From positions 12,048,359-12,112,358 of the forward strand of contig JAJEKV010000010.1 of NCBI GenBank assembly GCA_021234155.1: a DNA stretch of 64,000 bases. Direction: 5' to 3'. The translations under genes were made by a program, and so were the position numbers. A model generated the notes under the pieces. The model had not been told where the DNA came from and made no database searches. It saw only the letters and a program-made list of their open reading frames with translations. Origin of the DNA: Isoetes taiwanensis (taxonomy: Eukaryota; Streptophyta; Lycopodiopsida; Isoetales; Isoetaceae). Each line of letters starts with the position of its first letter. The stretch's first letter is position 1. Below, one piece after another: positions 48,888 to 59,719 of this stretch.

Positions 48888-51746
48888 GAACTTGTCCCCT
48901 AGGGTAATTTCATTTGTTCCATGACATGGAGAGGTCGGATGCATGTCCGGGGCCTCCTCCATGCCCCAAAATCAAAAAACGTGGTCTAAACTCGGGAACC
49001 AACGGTGGCCATCCAAATCAAAAATCGAGGGTCTAAAGCTCACCCGAAATACCGGGGATTTTCTGTCAGACGGGGCCACTTGGCAAGCCACCAGCTGGCT
49101 GAAAACCATGATTTTTTCCGCCCATGCATTAATCATGAATTTCGGGATCATAAACACAAAGAAAAGCACGGATAAAAAAATCCGGGTCTCGAAAAAGGTG
49201 AAATCTTGGCGGGATGTGCGACATGGCTTTGCACACAAGAGAAAAAATGCACTGGCAATAGAAGCACAAGCGAGAGGCATGAGGCGAGTTTCCGAGCCAA
49301 CCCCTTCCGGAGAGGCCACCGGGTCGATGAACGCCCCTCTTTGGGCGGTGGAGCTAGCTTTGCTTCTCCGTGGTCACATGTATACCACCTAGCAGTCCTA
49401 GTGCTGCTATTCTCACTTCGATCTTCTACCAGGGCCTCAGGGTGACCCCAAGTATCTTGTTCTCGCAGGCTAGTCCAAGCTGGGGGCAGAGGACGGGCTG
49501 GACCCCCACTCCAGAACTGAGAACTGGCTCTGCCAATGGACCCGGAACATCCCCATTACCTAGGAGACCAAGTTTAGGTGGGCGTAAGACCACCCCTCTT
49601 CAAGAAACGCCAAAGTAGGTCGTTTACTACACACTTGTAGTCAATTGGCATGGAGGTGGATGCTGAATACCTCCTAGTGGGGGGTAAGTGATTGATCCCC
49701 TGGGAAAACTGGTAGTGGAACTTGTCCTCTAGGGTAATTTCGGCGTTCCAGATGACATGGAGAGGTCGGATCGCCAATCCGGGGCCTCCTCCATGCCCCA
49801 AAATCAAAAACGTGGTCTAAACCCTGTCAGGGCCAACGGTGGCCATCCCAATCAAAAATCGAGGGTCTAAAGCTCGCCCGAAAATACCGGGGATTTTCCT
49901 GTACGCTCGCGGCCACTTGGCAAGCCAGCTGGCTGAAAATCAGGATTTTTCCCCGCCCCATGCATTAATTATGAATTTCCGGAGCATAAACACAAAAAAA
50001 AACACAGATAAAAATCCGGGTCTCGAAAAAAGGTGAAATCTTGGCAGGATATGCAACATGACGCTGCACACGCAAGAGAAAATGCACCGACAATAGAAGC
50101 ACAAGCAGAGGCATGAGACGAAGCTTCGAGCCAACCCCTTTCGGAGGCCACCGGCCTGGGTGAACGCCCCTTGGCGGTGGAGCTAGCTTTTTCTTCTCCG
50201 TGGTCACATGTATACCACCTAGCAGTCCTATAGTGCTCCTATTGTCACTTCAATCTTCTACCAGGGGCCTCGGGGTGAACCCCAAGTATCTTGTTCTCGC
50301 GGCTAATCCAAGCCGGGGTGAGGGACGGGCTGGACCCCCACTCCCGAATCGGAACTGGCTCCGCCAATGGACCCTAACATCCCCATTACCTAGGGGACCA
50401 AGTTTAGGTGGGCGTAAGACCACCCCTCTCCAAGAAACGCCAAAGTAGGTCGTTTACTACACACTTGTAGTCAATTGGCATGGAGGTGGATCTTTGAATA
50501 CCTCCTAGTGGGGGTAAGTGATTGATCCCACAGGGAAACCGGTAGTGGAACTTGTCCTCTAGGGTAATTTCGGCGTTCCGGGCGATGTGGAGAGGTCGGA
50601 TCGCCAATCCGGGGCCTCCTCCATGCCCCAAAATCGAAAAACGTGGTCTAAACCACAGCCGAGGCCAACGGTGGCCATCCCAATCAAAAATCGAGGGTCT
50701 AAAGCTCACCCGTAAATACCGGGGATTTTCCTCAGACGCTCGGGCCACTTGGCAAGCCAGTGGCTGAAAACCATGATTTTTCCGCCCCATGCATTAATCA
50801 TGAATTTCCGGATCATAAACACAAAGAAAAGCACAGATAAAAATCTGGTCTCGAAAAAGGTGAAATCTTGGCGGGATGTGCGGCATGGCACACAAGAGAA
50901 AAAAATGCACCGGGCAATAGAAGCACAAGCGAGAGGCATGAGGCGAAGCTTCGAGCCAACCCCTTCCCGGAGGCCACCGCCCAGAACGTCCCCTTGGCGG
51001 TGGAGCTAGCTTTTTCTTCTCCGGTGGTCACATGTATACCACCTAGCAGTCCTAGTGCTCCTATTGTCACTTCAATCTTCTACTGGGGCCTCGGGGTGAA
51101 CCCCAAGTATCTTGTTCTCGGCTAATCCAAGCCGGGGCCGAGGGGGCCAGGCTGGACCCCACTCGGGCGCGAGAACTAGCTCCGCCAATGGACCCTAACA
51201 TCCCCATTACCTAGGGGACCAAGTTTAGGTAGGGGGAGAAGACCACCCCTCCAAGAAACGCCAAAGTAGGTCGTTTACTACACACTTGTAGTCAATTGGC
51301 ATGGAGGTGGATCTTTGAATACCTCCTAGTGAGGGTAAGTGATTGATCCCCCGGAAAACTCGCCGTGGAACTTGTCCCCTAGGGTAATTTCTCCCGTTCC
51401 GGACGGCCGGCGAGGTCGGATCATCAACCGGGCCTCCTCCATGCCCCAAAATCGAAAAACGTGGTCTAAACTTTGTCAGGGCCAACGGCATGCCATCCCA
51501 ATAAAAATCGAGGGTCTAAAACTCATCCGGAAATACCGGGATTTTCCTATACTCTCGGGGGCCACTTGGCAAGCCAGCTGGCTGAAAACCAGGATTTTCC
51601 CCTGCCCCATGCATTAAGTATGAATTTCCTGAGCATAAACACAAAGAAAAGCACAGATAAAAATCCGGGTCTCGAAAAAAGGTGAAATCTTGGCAGGATG
51701 TGCAGCATGACGCTGCATACGCAAGAGAAAATGCACCAGCATATAT
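48888..51746. repeat. ~830-bp tandem repeats, about 3.4 copies
   Basis: The landmark CCTAGGGTAATTTC recurs at about 48899, 49732, 50562 and 51379 (spacing 833, 830, 817). Each unit includes CCTCCTCCATGCCCCAAAAT, ATACCGGGGATTTTC, TGTATACCACCTAGCAGTCC and GTCGTTTACTACACACTTGT. The last unit breaks at about 51746, where the sequence jumps to a piece of the 315-bp repeat (ACCTTTCGGAGACTCCCCTT). Open frames inside (minus strand, STSMPIDYKCVVNDLLWRFL) recur because the DNA recurs; no known domain. Confidence 0.92.
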
Positions 51747-51927
51747 ACCTTTCGGAGACTCCCCTTCACAAGAAAGGGGCCGCCGTCGAGGTGCCTGCCC
51801 GGTGTTTGCAGCGGCACATCCAAGGTCCATGTCACCATCATCTAGCCATGTCACCTAAAATTTGCCAACATCACCCAATGAAAAAGACCAAAGATGGACA
51901 TCTTTGGTTTTAACCCTAGTCAAAACT
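51747..51927. other. junction segment between the 830-bp repeats and satellite array 2
   Basis: Starts with a fragment of the 315-bp repeat (hairpin arm region), then ~130 bp of unique sequence. Nothing coding. Confidence 0.5.
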
Positions 51928-53505
51928 TGACCTTGCTTACTTGGCATGCCATGTCACCACTTGGGGTGCCTAGGTGGCATGCTTGAGACTAGGTGGCATG
52001 CCTGAGCCACCTTGGCATGTTGGAGCCTGCATGGCATGTTGGAGCCACCTTGGCATGTTGGAGCCCACGTGGCATTATGGAGTCCACGTGGCATGTTTGA
52101 GCCACCTTGGCATGTTGGAGCCTAGGTGGCATGTTTGAGCCCACCTTGGCATGTTTGAGCCACCTGGCATGTTTGAGCCTGGGTGGCATGTTGGAGCCTA
52201 GATGGCATGTTTGAGCCACCTAGGAATGTTGGAGCCTAGGTGGCATGTTGGAGCCCACGTGGCATATTTGAGCCACCTTGGCAAGTTGGAGCATAGGTGG
52301 TATGTTGGAGCCCGCGTGGCATGTTTGAGCACGTTGGAGCCTAGGTGGCATGTTTGAGCCATTTTGTCATGTTGCAGCCTAGGTGGCATGTTTGAGCCAC
52401 CTTGGCATGTTTGAGCCTAGGTGGCATGTGGGAACCACCTTGGCATGTTTGAGCCTAGGTGGCATGTTTGAGCCACCTTGGCATGTTGGAGCCCACGTGG
52501 CATGTTTGAGCCACCTTGGCATGTTTGAGCACGTTGGAGCCTAGGTGGCATGTTTGAGCCACCTTGGCATGTTGGAGCCACCTTGGCATGTTGGAGCCTA
52601 GGTGGCATGTTGGAGACCACGTGGCATGTTTGAGCCACCTTGCCATGTTAGAGCCTAGGTGGCATGTTGGAGCCTGTGTGGCATGCTTGAGCCACCTTGG
52701 CATGTTGGAGCCCACGTGGCATTTTTGAGCCACCTTGGCAAGTTGGAGCATAGGTGGCATGTTAGAGCCTGCGTGGCATGTTTGAGCATGTTGGAGCCTA
52801 GGTGGCATGTTGGAGCCACCTTGGCGCGTGGCATGTTGGAGCCCACGTGGCATGTTTGAGCCTAGGTGGCAGGTTTAGAGCCACGGTGGCATGTTGGAGT
52901 CTAGGTGGCATGTTTGAGCCAACTTGGCATATTTAAGCCTAGGTGGCATGTTGTGAGCCACCTTGGCATGTTAGAGGCTAGGTGGCATGGTGGAGCCCAT
53001 GTGGCATGTCTGAGCCACCTTGGCATGTTTGAGCCTAGGTGGCATGTTGGAGCCTAGGTGGCATGTTTGAGCCCACCTTGGCATGTTTGAGCCACCTGGC
53101 ATGTTTGAGCCTAGGTGGCATGTTGGGAGCCTAGGTGGCATGTTTGAGCCACCTTGGCATGTTTGAGCCTAGGTGGCATGTTGGAGCCACCTTGGCATGT
53201 TGGAGCCCTAAGTGAGCACATGGCATGTTTGAGCCTATGTGGCATGTTTGAGCCACCTAGGAATGTTGGAGCCTAGGTGGCATGTTGGAGCCCACGTGGC
53301 ATATTTGAGCCACCTTGGCAAGTTGGAGCATAGGTGGCATGTTGGAGCTGCGTGGCATGTTTGAGCACGTTGGAGCCTAGGTGGCATGTTTGAGCCATTT
53401 TGTCATGTTGGAGCCTAGGTGGCATGTTGGAGCCACCTTGGCATGTTTTGAGCCTAGGTGGCATGTTAGGAGCCACCTTGGCATGTTGGTGCCCACGTTA
53501 TGCAA
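51928..53505. repeat. 19-bp satellite array 2
   Basis: About 80 units of the same 19-mer family as array 1, alternating GGCATGTTTGAGCCACCTT, GGCATGTTGGAGCCTAGGT and GGCATGTTGGAGCCCACGT with occasional 1-3 bp length changes. Higher-order repetition is visible: the stretch at about 52200-52450 recurs at about 53230-53460. Both strands are open over long distances because 19-mers without stops stay open; these frames are not genes. Confidence 0.93.
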
Positions 53506-53519
53506 AAATAGGTGTTAAG

Positions 53520-54110
53520 TAATTGAAGTAGTTGAAGTAACTTGTGTTACATGGAATACTAGTATAAGAACATGTGATGGGTGCACGTGCATCACATGTA
53601 GCAAATCAAGTACTCTGTCCTACCACTATAAAGACCCGTGATATGGAAGGATAGGACATGTAGAGAATCAAGTACTCTTTCCTACTTCTATAAAGACATG
53701 TGAGAATAGAAGTATTACACATGTAGTAATTCATGTATTCTTTCCTACAATGCCTTAGCAAATAAAAGTTTCTCGTCCTACTACTATAAAGACATGTGAC
53801 ATGGAAGCATATGACATGTAGAGAATCAAGTATTCTTTCTGACTTCTATAAAGACATGTGACAATAGAAGTATTACACATGTAGAAATTCATGTATTCTT
53901 TCCTACAATGCCTTAGCAAATAAAGTACTCTGTCCTACTACTATAAAGACATGTGAATGGAAGTATAGGACATGTAGAGAATCAAATATTCTTTCCTACA
54001 TCTATAAAGACATGTGACAATAGAATTATTAGACATGTAGAAATTCAAGTACTCTTTCCTACAGTGGATTGTATTATAAAATGACATGTCACAATAGAAG
54101 AAACTACAAA
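53520..54110. repeat. ~158-bp tandem repeats built of ~60-bp subunits
   Basis: CCTTAGCAAATAAA recurs at 53753 and 53911 and CTATAAAGACATGTGA recurs throughout. Subunits alternate between CCTACTACTATAAAG and TTCTATAAAGACATGTGA(C/G) forms, giving about 3.5 higher-order units. Confidence 0.85.
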
Positions 54111-54499
54111 ACAACAGTGGATGTTTTAGTCCACTGAAAAAAGAACACCATTATCGAACAAAACCATACCTTCACAAATCCACATGTAGGATTCTTTGAA
54201 AACAGGACATGTAGACCTACCAAAACTGATGTTTTCAACAGTGGACCAAAAACCGGGGTGAGTGTGGAAGGTAGATCTGACTTCTACACTTATAGTTATA
54301 GGGATTTCATATTCTATGGAGTAAATCTCACATTTAATGTGATGACTCATTATACAAAGAGGCTGTCTGAATTTACAGTTGTTTTGTTCTTTTGCAAACA
54401 TGGTATATCATGTGGAATGTTATTTTGGGAAACAATGGCTCTGCCTATCCTGGCAGGGGGTTCAAATCCCCTTAATTCCATCTAGCTTGACACACAATC

Positions 54500-55183
54500 A
54501 CATCTAAATGACATTATATGACCGTAAGCAAGACATAAACAGTGGCATTTAAACATTTAACATTTAATGATAGAAATATCTCATCTAGTGGCATAAGTAG
54601 TGCCACTATATACGTGGTAACAATGCATCAATAAATGACATTCATATTGACAATAAAGTTGTCATTAATATTGACAATATATTGTCAATAATATTGACAA
54701 TATAAATGACAATGATATTGAAAACATTGATGACATTATTTATGCCTTTACGAGTGACAATGAACTTGAGAAAATAGATGGCATTATTTATGCCTTTATG
54801 AGTGACATTGATCTTAAGAAAATAGATGGCATTATTTATGACTTTATGAGTGACATTAAAGTTGATATTAGAGGCGACAGTATATATGGCATAATTTCTG
54901 ACAAAATTTTTTGCATTATGAATGGTGTTATCAATGACCTTACATATGACATTGCCAATGAGGTTAATTGCGACGTTATAAGTGACACTATATTTGACGT
55001 GGCCACTGACGATAAATGTGACGTTATAGGTGGCGTTGCCATTGACATTATAGGTGACAAAGGTGCTGACATTATATATGACATTCTAAATGCCATATTT
55101 GTGTCACCTGGCTGTGTCATCCATAGCGTCAGTGATCAAAAAAATTGGAGTTGCAATTTTAGCCCCAAAATTGACACAATCAA
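54500..55183. repeat. right subterminal repeats of the CACTA-like element
   Basis: Dense GTGACATTAT / ATGACATTAT / GTGACGTTATAGGTG motifs in a rough 12-bp rhythm, plus a 48-bp tandem unit at 54732, 54780 and 54828 (G(A/G)CATTATTTATG). The core motif matches the left subterminal repeats (TGACATTATAGGTG). Because the rhythm is a multiple of three, a long open frame appears here by chance. Confidence 0.85.
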
Positions 55184-55213
55184 TGACACTAATGGACCCC
55201 TTCTCTTGTAGTG
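55184..55213 (-). repeat. right terminal inverted repeat of the CACTA-like element
   Basis: Perfect 30-bp inverse of 39281-39310, ending CTTGTAGTG; followed directly by the ATG target duplication. Confidence 0.95.
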
Positions 55214-55216
55214 ATG

Positions 55217-57100
55217 AATGGGATCCGCAATAGTCGCAAGTCCAGGAATGAAGGTAGAATAGTAGTTGACCTTTCCCAGAAAGGAACGTGTCTCCTTAAT
55301 ATTTGAGGGTGCTTGAGCCTTCAGCACACAACTGATTTTAGCAGGATCCGTGGTGATGCCTTCTTTACTAACCACATGACCCAAAAGAACACCTGAGGTG
55401 ACGCAAAAGGTGCATTTCTCAGGATTGAGACTGATGCCAGACTCATCACATTTCTGAAAGACTAGCTCTAACTTCTCCAGGTGTTCGTCCATAGAGCTGT
55501 AGGCTAAAAAGTCATCTTGAAAGATCTGGAGAAAACGGTTATCCTTCATATAGTCATGAAAGACTGAAAGCATAATGCACTGGAAGGTGGACGGAGAGTT
55601 TGATAAACCAAAAGGAACCACCTTGTAGGCAAAAGTGCCCCAGGCGGTGGTGAAGGTAGTTTTGAGTTGATCTTCTTCCTTGATAGAAATTTGATTGTAC
55701 CCTGAAAAGCCATCCATGAAAGAGTACATCTCATGACCAGCAACCTCGTCAAGAACCTGGTCGGTGAAGGGAAGCGGGAAGTGATCACGCTCCGTGGCCT
55801 GATTGAGTTTGCGGTAGTCCACACAAACGCGGATCTTACCGTTGTGCTTGAGAGCAATGACGATGGGGCTCACCCATTCAGAGTGTTTGACCTCATAAAC
55901 CAAGCCAGCAGCTAAGAGTTTGTCAATTTCGGCCTTGACACGGTCATGGTAATTTCGGTTGAACCTGTACTGTCGTTGCTAGATTGAGTGTGCGTCAGGT
56001 TTGGTAGGAATGGTGAGTTCCCCCAATTCTTTTTTGATACCTCTAAGGTCTTTATAGCTCCAAGCAAAAATATGTTTGAAGTTTTTGAACAGTGTCACAG
56101 TGCGTGCTTTATAGGTTGGTGGAAGATTGGCAGCTAGGCGGACTGGTTGATTGTTACCAATGTCCACAATGTCCACCTCTGGAGTTTGAATATGTGGAAC
56201 CACATCCGTGTCCTGTACATGATGAGCAGGAGGTTGAAGCATGACGGGAGGGGCAGCAGTCTGAGTGGTGAAGAAAAGAGGTTGTTGATCATCATCGAGC
56301 AAAGATTGTTGCATGACGATATGAACATCCACATGCTCTAAAAAGAGTTCTGTGGCCAAAAAATGGTCAAGACGTTGAATTCGATTACAAGGAGCCAGGT
56401 AAGGGTCCAGAAGAGCAGCCACAACCTGGTCCTGATTAAGAGTCATTTCTCCCCAAGGATCAGCATACTCAGGGTAGGATGAGAGAGGCAGACTCGCTGG
56501 TGGAGCCGCTACATTATAGATATTTTGTGCTTCTTCAGAATCAGTGTCGGAGATGGACGGTTCAACATGTTCAACCGAGATTAACTTGCCAGTTTCTAAA
56601 TCCATGGTGGCATTGAGATGACCATCAGTGATGACAAGTTGGTCCATGGCCCAGTAATGAATACTTTTAGCCTGGCGGAGAAAAGGTCGTCCGACCAGCA
56701 TTTCATAGTCACTCGGATCTTTTCCAGCTTTCCAAACCCCAAATTCCAAGGGGAATTTGAGATCACCAATGCTGATATGGAGGAGAGGAGTGACGCCTTG
56801 AGGTCTCGTGATATGGCCATTGGCCAACTTGATGTCATAGGGGGTACGGTAGAGTTGTTTGATGCCCAATTGCTTCCGTATCTTATCAGTAATGAGATTG
56901 ACAGCACTGCCGCCATCTATTTGAACATGATTGATGTGCTGATTGCCCACCGTGGCATGCACCGTGGGTGTTGATGTCGCGACTGCTCCAACCAGAACAG
57001 TCAAAAGAGGCAACTGATCTTTGAGAGCCGGACAGAGTTTCAAAATGGTGGCCAGGCTCAAAGGAATCTTGATCTTGGCAAGTTCTTCTTGAAGTTCCAA
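55217..57100 (-). pseudogene. gypsy copy 1 protease-RT, one UAG between them, RT truncated by insertion
   Basis: The first 373 codons (57100-55979) hold the aspartic protease: HVQIDGGSAVNLI (residues 58-70, DGGS at 62-65, a form common in plant Ty3 elements), KLANGHITRPQGVTPLL and FGVWKAG, then YEMLVGRPFLRQ. A long linker follows with VVPHIQTPEVDIVDIGNNQP and FKHIFAWSYKDLRGI. A single UAG at 55981-55979 separates it in the same frame from RT: CVDYRKLNQAT, PLPFTDQVL, YSFMDGFSGYNQ (catalytic D), VVPFGLSNSPSTFQ, FLQIFQDDFLAYS (FxDD with both aspartates) and GVLLGHVVSKEGI, then TRSFLGKVNYYSTFIPG. The FxDD form and linker fit Athila/Tat-type elements. Apart from the UAG and the DNA-transposon insertion the frame is intact over about 620 codons. 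Confidence 0.9.
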
Positions 57101-57183
57101 AGGAACATGAGAAAAGGATCAGCAGGATCCAAAGGAGCAGGAGTTTGAGGTAAAGAAGCTGAAACCTCTTTGAGAAGTTCTAC

Positions 57184-59672
57184 CTATACAACAATATTAG
57201 GATACGGCTGAGAGCGTGTGCTTGTAGATGACGATGGTGCCTCTTGACGCTGCTGAGCTCTTGTTGTGGCATGAACATTGGCCACTGTGCGACCTTCCGC
57301 AGCCTGCATAAGTTTGAGAATACTCTGTCTTACTTTTGGCATGACGTGAGGCATGAGTTTATCAAGATCAGGTGCGAAATGAACTTTTTTATCTTCTTCA
57401 TGAGGTACAGTCTCGACAGCAAAAGCTGGTTGCGTGTCGTGAGGGATGATGGTCAAGGGGCGTGAAGCCCTGGTCTGGCGTGAGACCAGACCAACCCAAT
57501 TGGACTGCTGTACTAGAGGGTTGAGTGCCTGATAGATTTCCTCTTGAGCTTGTTGATCCAGAGGATTTGAGGTAGATGCTATTTGCTGAGGTCTCTGTTG
57601 TTGAGGCAGCCGTGGGGGCTTTCTTAAAACAGGACGCGGGCCTTGTTTCCCATTAGCAACCCACAGCTGATAGGCCGTGAGGCGTACAGACGCAGGTTGA
57701 TTCGTACCGGGAAGTTGGACTTGAACTTGGGGAAGTTGAGGGCACGCCATAGTGGTATGACCCCATTCATGACAATGATAGCATTGAGCCTTGGAGGGAT
57801 CAAAAGAAGGACGGGAGCCTTATCCCCGTGACTGTTGAGGTTGTTGCATTTGTTGATACTGCTGCGATTGTTGAACTGGATACTGCTGAGGTTGTTGAGC
57901 GTGATACGGCTGAGACTGATATGGTTGTTGTTGCTGAGGCGTGGTCTGTACTTGAAAAACCATTTTATTCCGGAAGGGTGTAGGATGAGAACGAGTGCAT
58001 TCCTCTGTGGCATGATTGCACATATTGCACCGTTTACAATGAGGAGGTCCATTTGAGGAGTTGCATTCATTGGCCAAATGTCCATGATATTTACAGATAT
58101 GGTACCAGATCTGAGAGCGTTGTGGATTGGTTTGTGGTGGCTGGACGACATTCTGAGGAACCATGACGGGGGGGCATGAAAGGTAGTTCCGTGAGAGCAA
58201 CACCGCGAGAGGAAACATTGACCGAGTGCTTGGCCAATTCAATCGCCTGCTCCAAAGACTTGGGACGCAGGTACTCCGTCATGAGACGAATGGCAGGAGG
58301 CAGTGTTGTACTAATACGTGTATTTTTGATAAATCCATATGTACCGTACCGTACCATACGCGTACACATATTTTTTAAAAAATACGCTTAATGCTTTTTT
58401 CAAAAAAACAGACACATTTTCTTAAAACAGACTCAATTTGCACCCACTAGGATTCGCACCTGGGCCTTCCAAATAGCAAACTAACATGCTAACCAACTTT
58501 CCAACAGTCTGTTTATGTTTATATTGCATAATTTGTTATATTTAAGCTTTTTCTCAATTTTTTTAAAAAACGTATTTTAAGCACTTTAAGTACATATTGT
58601 ATAAAATATGTATTTTTTCAAAAAATATGTCTGAAACGTACGGAATGGTAGGCGTACGAGATAACATTGGCGGGAGGAAGGCCTTGCAGAAACCAGACAA
58701 GAATCTGGCTTTGCATGGGGTACTCCTGGAGTGTACTGATGAGGATGTGTAGACGGTCAGCGAAATCACGCGCAGACTCCGTGGGTTGCTGCTGAAGATC
58801 ATTGAGTTGCTTGAGCAGGAGTTGATCATCATCCATGGTGCCATAGTAGAATAGAATAGAATAGAATAGGTGAGAAAGGAATGCGGTTTTCATTTCTTGC
58901 CAATTTTGTTTCCAGTGGCTTTTATTGGCCATTAGCCATTGATGAGGGGTGCCTCGTAGCGTGGTTGAAAATATGTGAAACTTTAGTTGAGGTTGAGCAT
59001 GACCATTGAGAATGGCCAAGGCTTCGAATTCCTCCATCTGTGCTTGAGCACTTTGGTCCAGAGGTTTGCCTTTAGTGTTGTCAAAAGTGGGATAAGTCAG
59101 CTTCAAATTGTGAGTAGGTCGAGATGAAGGCGGAACTGGCGCATAGACAGGTTTGGCGGGGACGCACGGTGGTGGAACAGAAAAACCCGGAGGGCCAGTG
59201 AAAGGAACTTCCTATGGGGAAGGACCATGGGAGCCCTCCTCATTAGGCTTGAGATCAGTGAGTTGGTAGACAGGAAGAGCATGTTGAAAGGATGGAGAAG
59301 GGAGGGCCAAAGGAAACTTGAGGGTAGTCCATCCCGACAGGAGGTGAAGAAGGTTGTGACGGCAGAGGGGTGTGGCTTGAAGGTATATGAATATAGGTGC
59401 TGTCAGGAGTCCGGAAATAATGAGGCGTGGGCTGAACAGGCGTATGATGTGGTGACTGAGGTTGAGAACAATGCTGACACAGGGGGAGACCCTGGTCGAG
59501 AATGAGCACGAGGGGTAGGAGGTGTCGACTGAGCTCTGGAGCGGACACGACCACCTTCAATGTCATAGTCAGTGTCATACATATCCCGAACAGCCTCGCG
59601 TCGTTGATGGCGCTCCAACCGAGCCCCCGTTTGGCAAAGAAGTTCTTCAGGAGTGAAACCACGAGCAGACAT
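57184..59672 (-). pseudogene. gypsy copy 1 gag with CCHC zinc knuckles, broken by an insertion
   Basis: Probable start at the ATG at 59672 (MSARGFTPEELL), 48 bp past the LTR end. The first part is Pro/Ser-rich and frameshifted near 59480. The capsid-like part (59106-58618) reads FEALAILNGHAQPQLKFHIF, GTPHQWLMANKSHW, LKQLNDLQQQPTESARDFAD and LVWFLQGLPP. A TAGAA pentanucleotide run at 58849-58867 sits in frame. An inserted ~350-bp element (58307-58655) separates this from STTLPPAIRLMTEYLRP. Two CX2CX4HX4C knuckles follow: CKRCNMCNHATEEC (58038-57997) and CYHCHEWGHTTMAC (57783-57742), with a Gln/Tyr-rich linker. The end at 57184 lies before the protease. Confidence 0.85.
58307..58655 (-). mobile_element. 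small inverted-repeat insertion with tRNA-like A/B boxes (SINE/MITE-like)
   Basis: Interrupts gypsy gag. The ends form an imperfect inverted repeat (left 58341-58387, right 58605-58657) sharing GTAC-rich sequence and ATATTTTTT(A/G)AAAAAATAC. In the centre the minus strand carries TGGTTAGCATG (58495-58485) and GGTGCGAATCC (58460-58450), matching pol III A- and B-box spacing, with one mismatch to the B-box consensus. A clear target duplication was not found. It may be a tRNA-derived SINE within a foldback element, or a MITE that picked up a tRNA-like sequence. Confidence 0.5.
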
Positions 59673-59700
59673 GATGGAAAGAAAGGAGAAAGAAAAATCA

Positions 59701-59718
59701 GGCCCGGCAGCGGCGACA
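59701..59718 (-). other. probable primer binding site of gypsy copy 1
   Basis: TGTCGCCGCTGCCGGGCC on the minus strand, one base from the LTR end. It matches 14 of 18 bases of TGGCGCCGTTGCCGGGGA, the primer site of Athila-type and other plant Ty3 elements, thought to pair with tRNA-Asp. Confidence 0.6.
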
Positions 59719-59719
59719 G

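Larger units (their letters stand above)
39281..55213. mobile_element. giant non-autonomous CACTA-like (En/Spm-type) DNA transposon, 15,933 bp
   Basis: Both ends carry a perfect 30-bp inverted repeat starting CACTACAAGAGAAGGGGTCC and continuing ATTAGTGTCA. It is flanked by the direct repeat ATG (39278-39280 and 55214-55216), the 3-bp target duplication typical of CACTA elements. Subterminal repeats built on GTGACATTATAGGTG-like units are present at both ends, also typical. No TnpD/TNP2 transposase-like frame is visible inside, so mobilisation would need a partner in trans. The interior is mostly tandem repeats of several classes with a few AT-rich, possibly captured segments. Some interior repeats could themselves be later insertions. 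Confidence 0.88.

Noticed and set aside
51989-52853. Long minus-strand open frames with repeated WLKHAT / PTCHLGSNM-type peptides
   Set aside because: They are translations of the 19-bp satellite; similar peptides appear in several frames and both arrays, as expected from a stop-free tandem repeat.
46355-53505. CRISPR-like repeat/spacer structure
   Set aside because: Units are contiguous 19-mers without unique spacers, in a plant nuclear context.
54430-54485. Second tRNA-like T arm (GGGGGTTCAAATCCCC) on the plus strand
   Set aside because: No matching 5' half of a tRNA upstream; possibly a SINE or tRNA scrap but not supportable.
54798-55211. 137-codon open frame rich in D and I at the right end of the CACTA-like element
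   Set aside because: It translates the 12-bp GACATTATA-type subterminal repeats; the period is a multiple of three, so openness is automatic.
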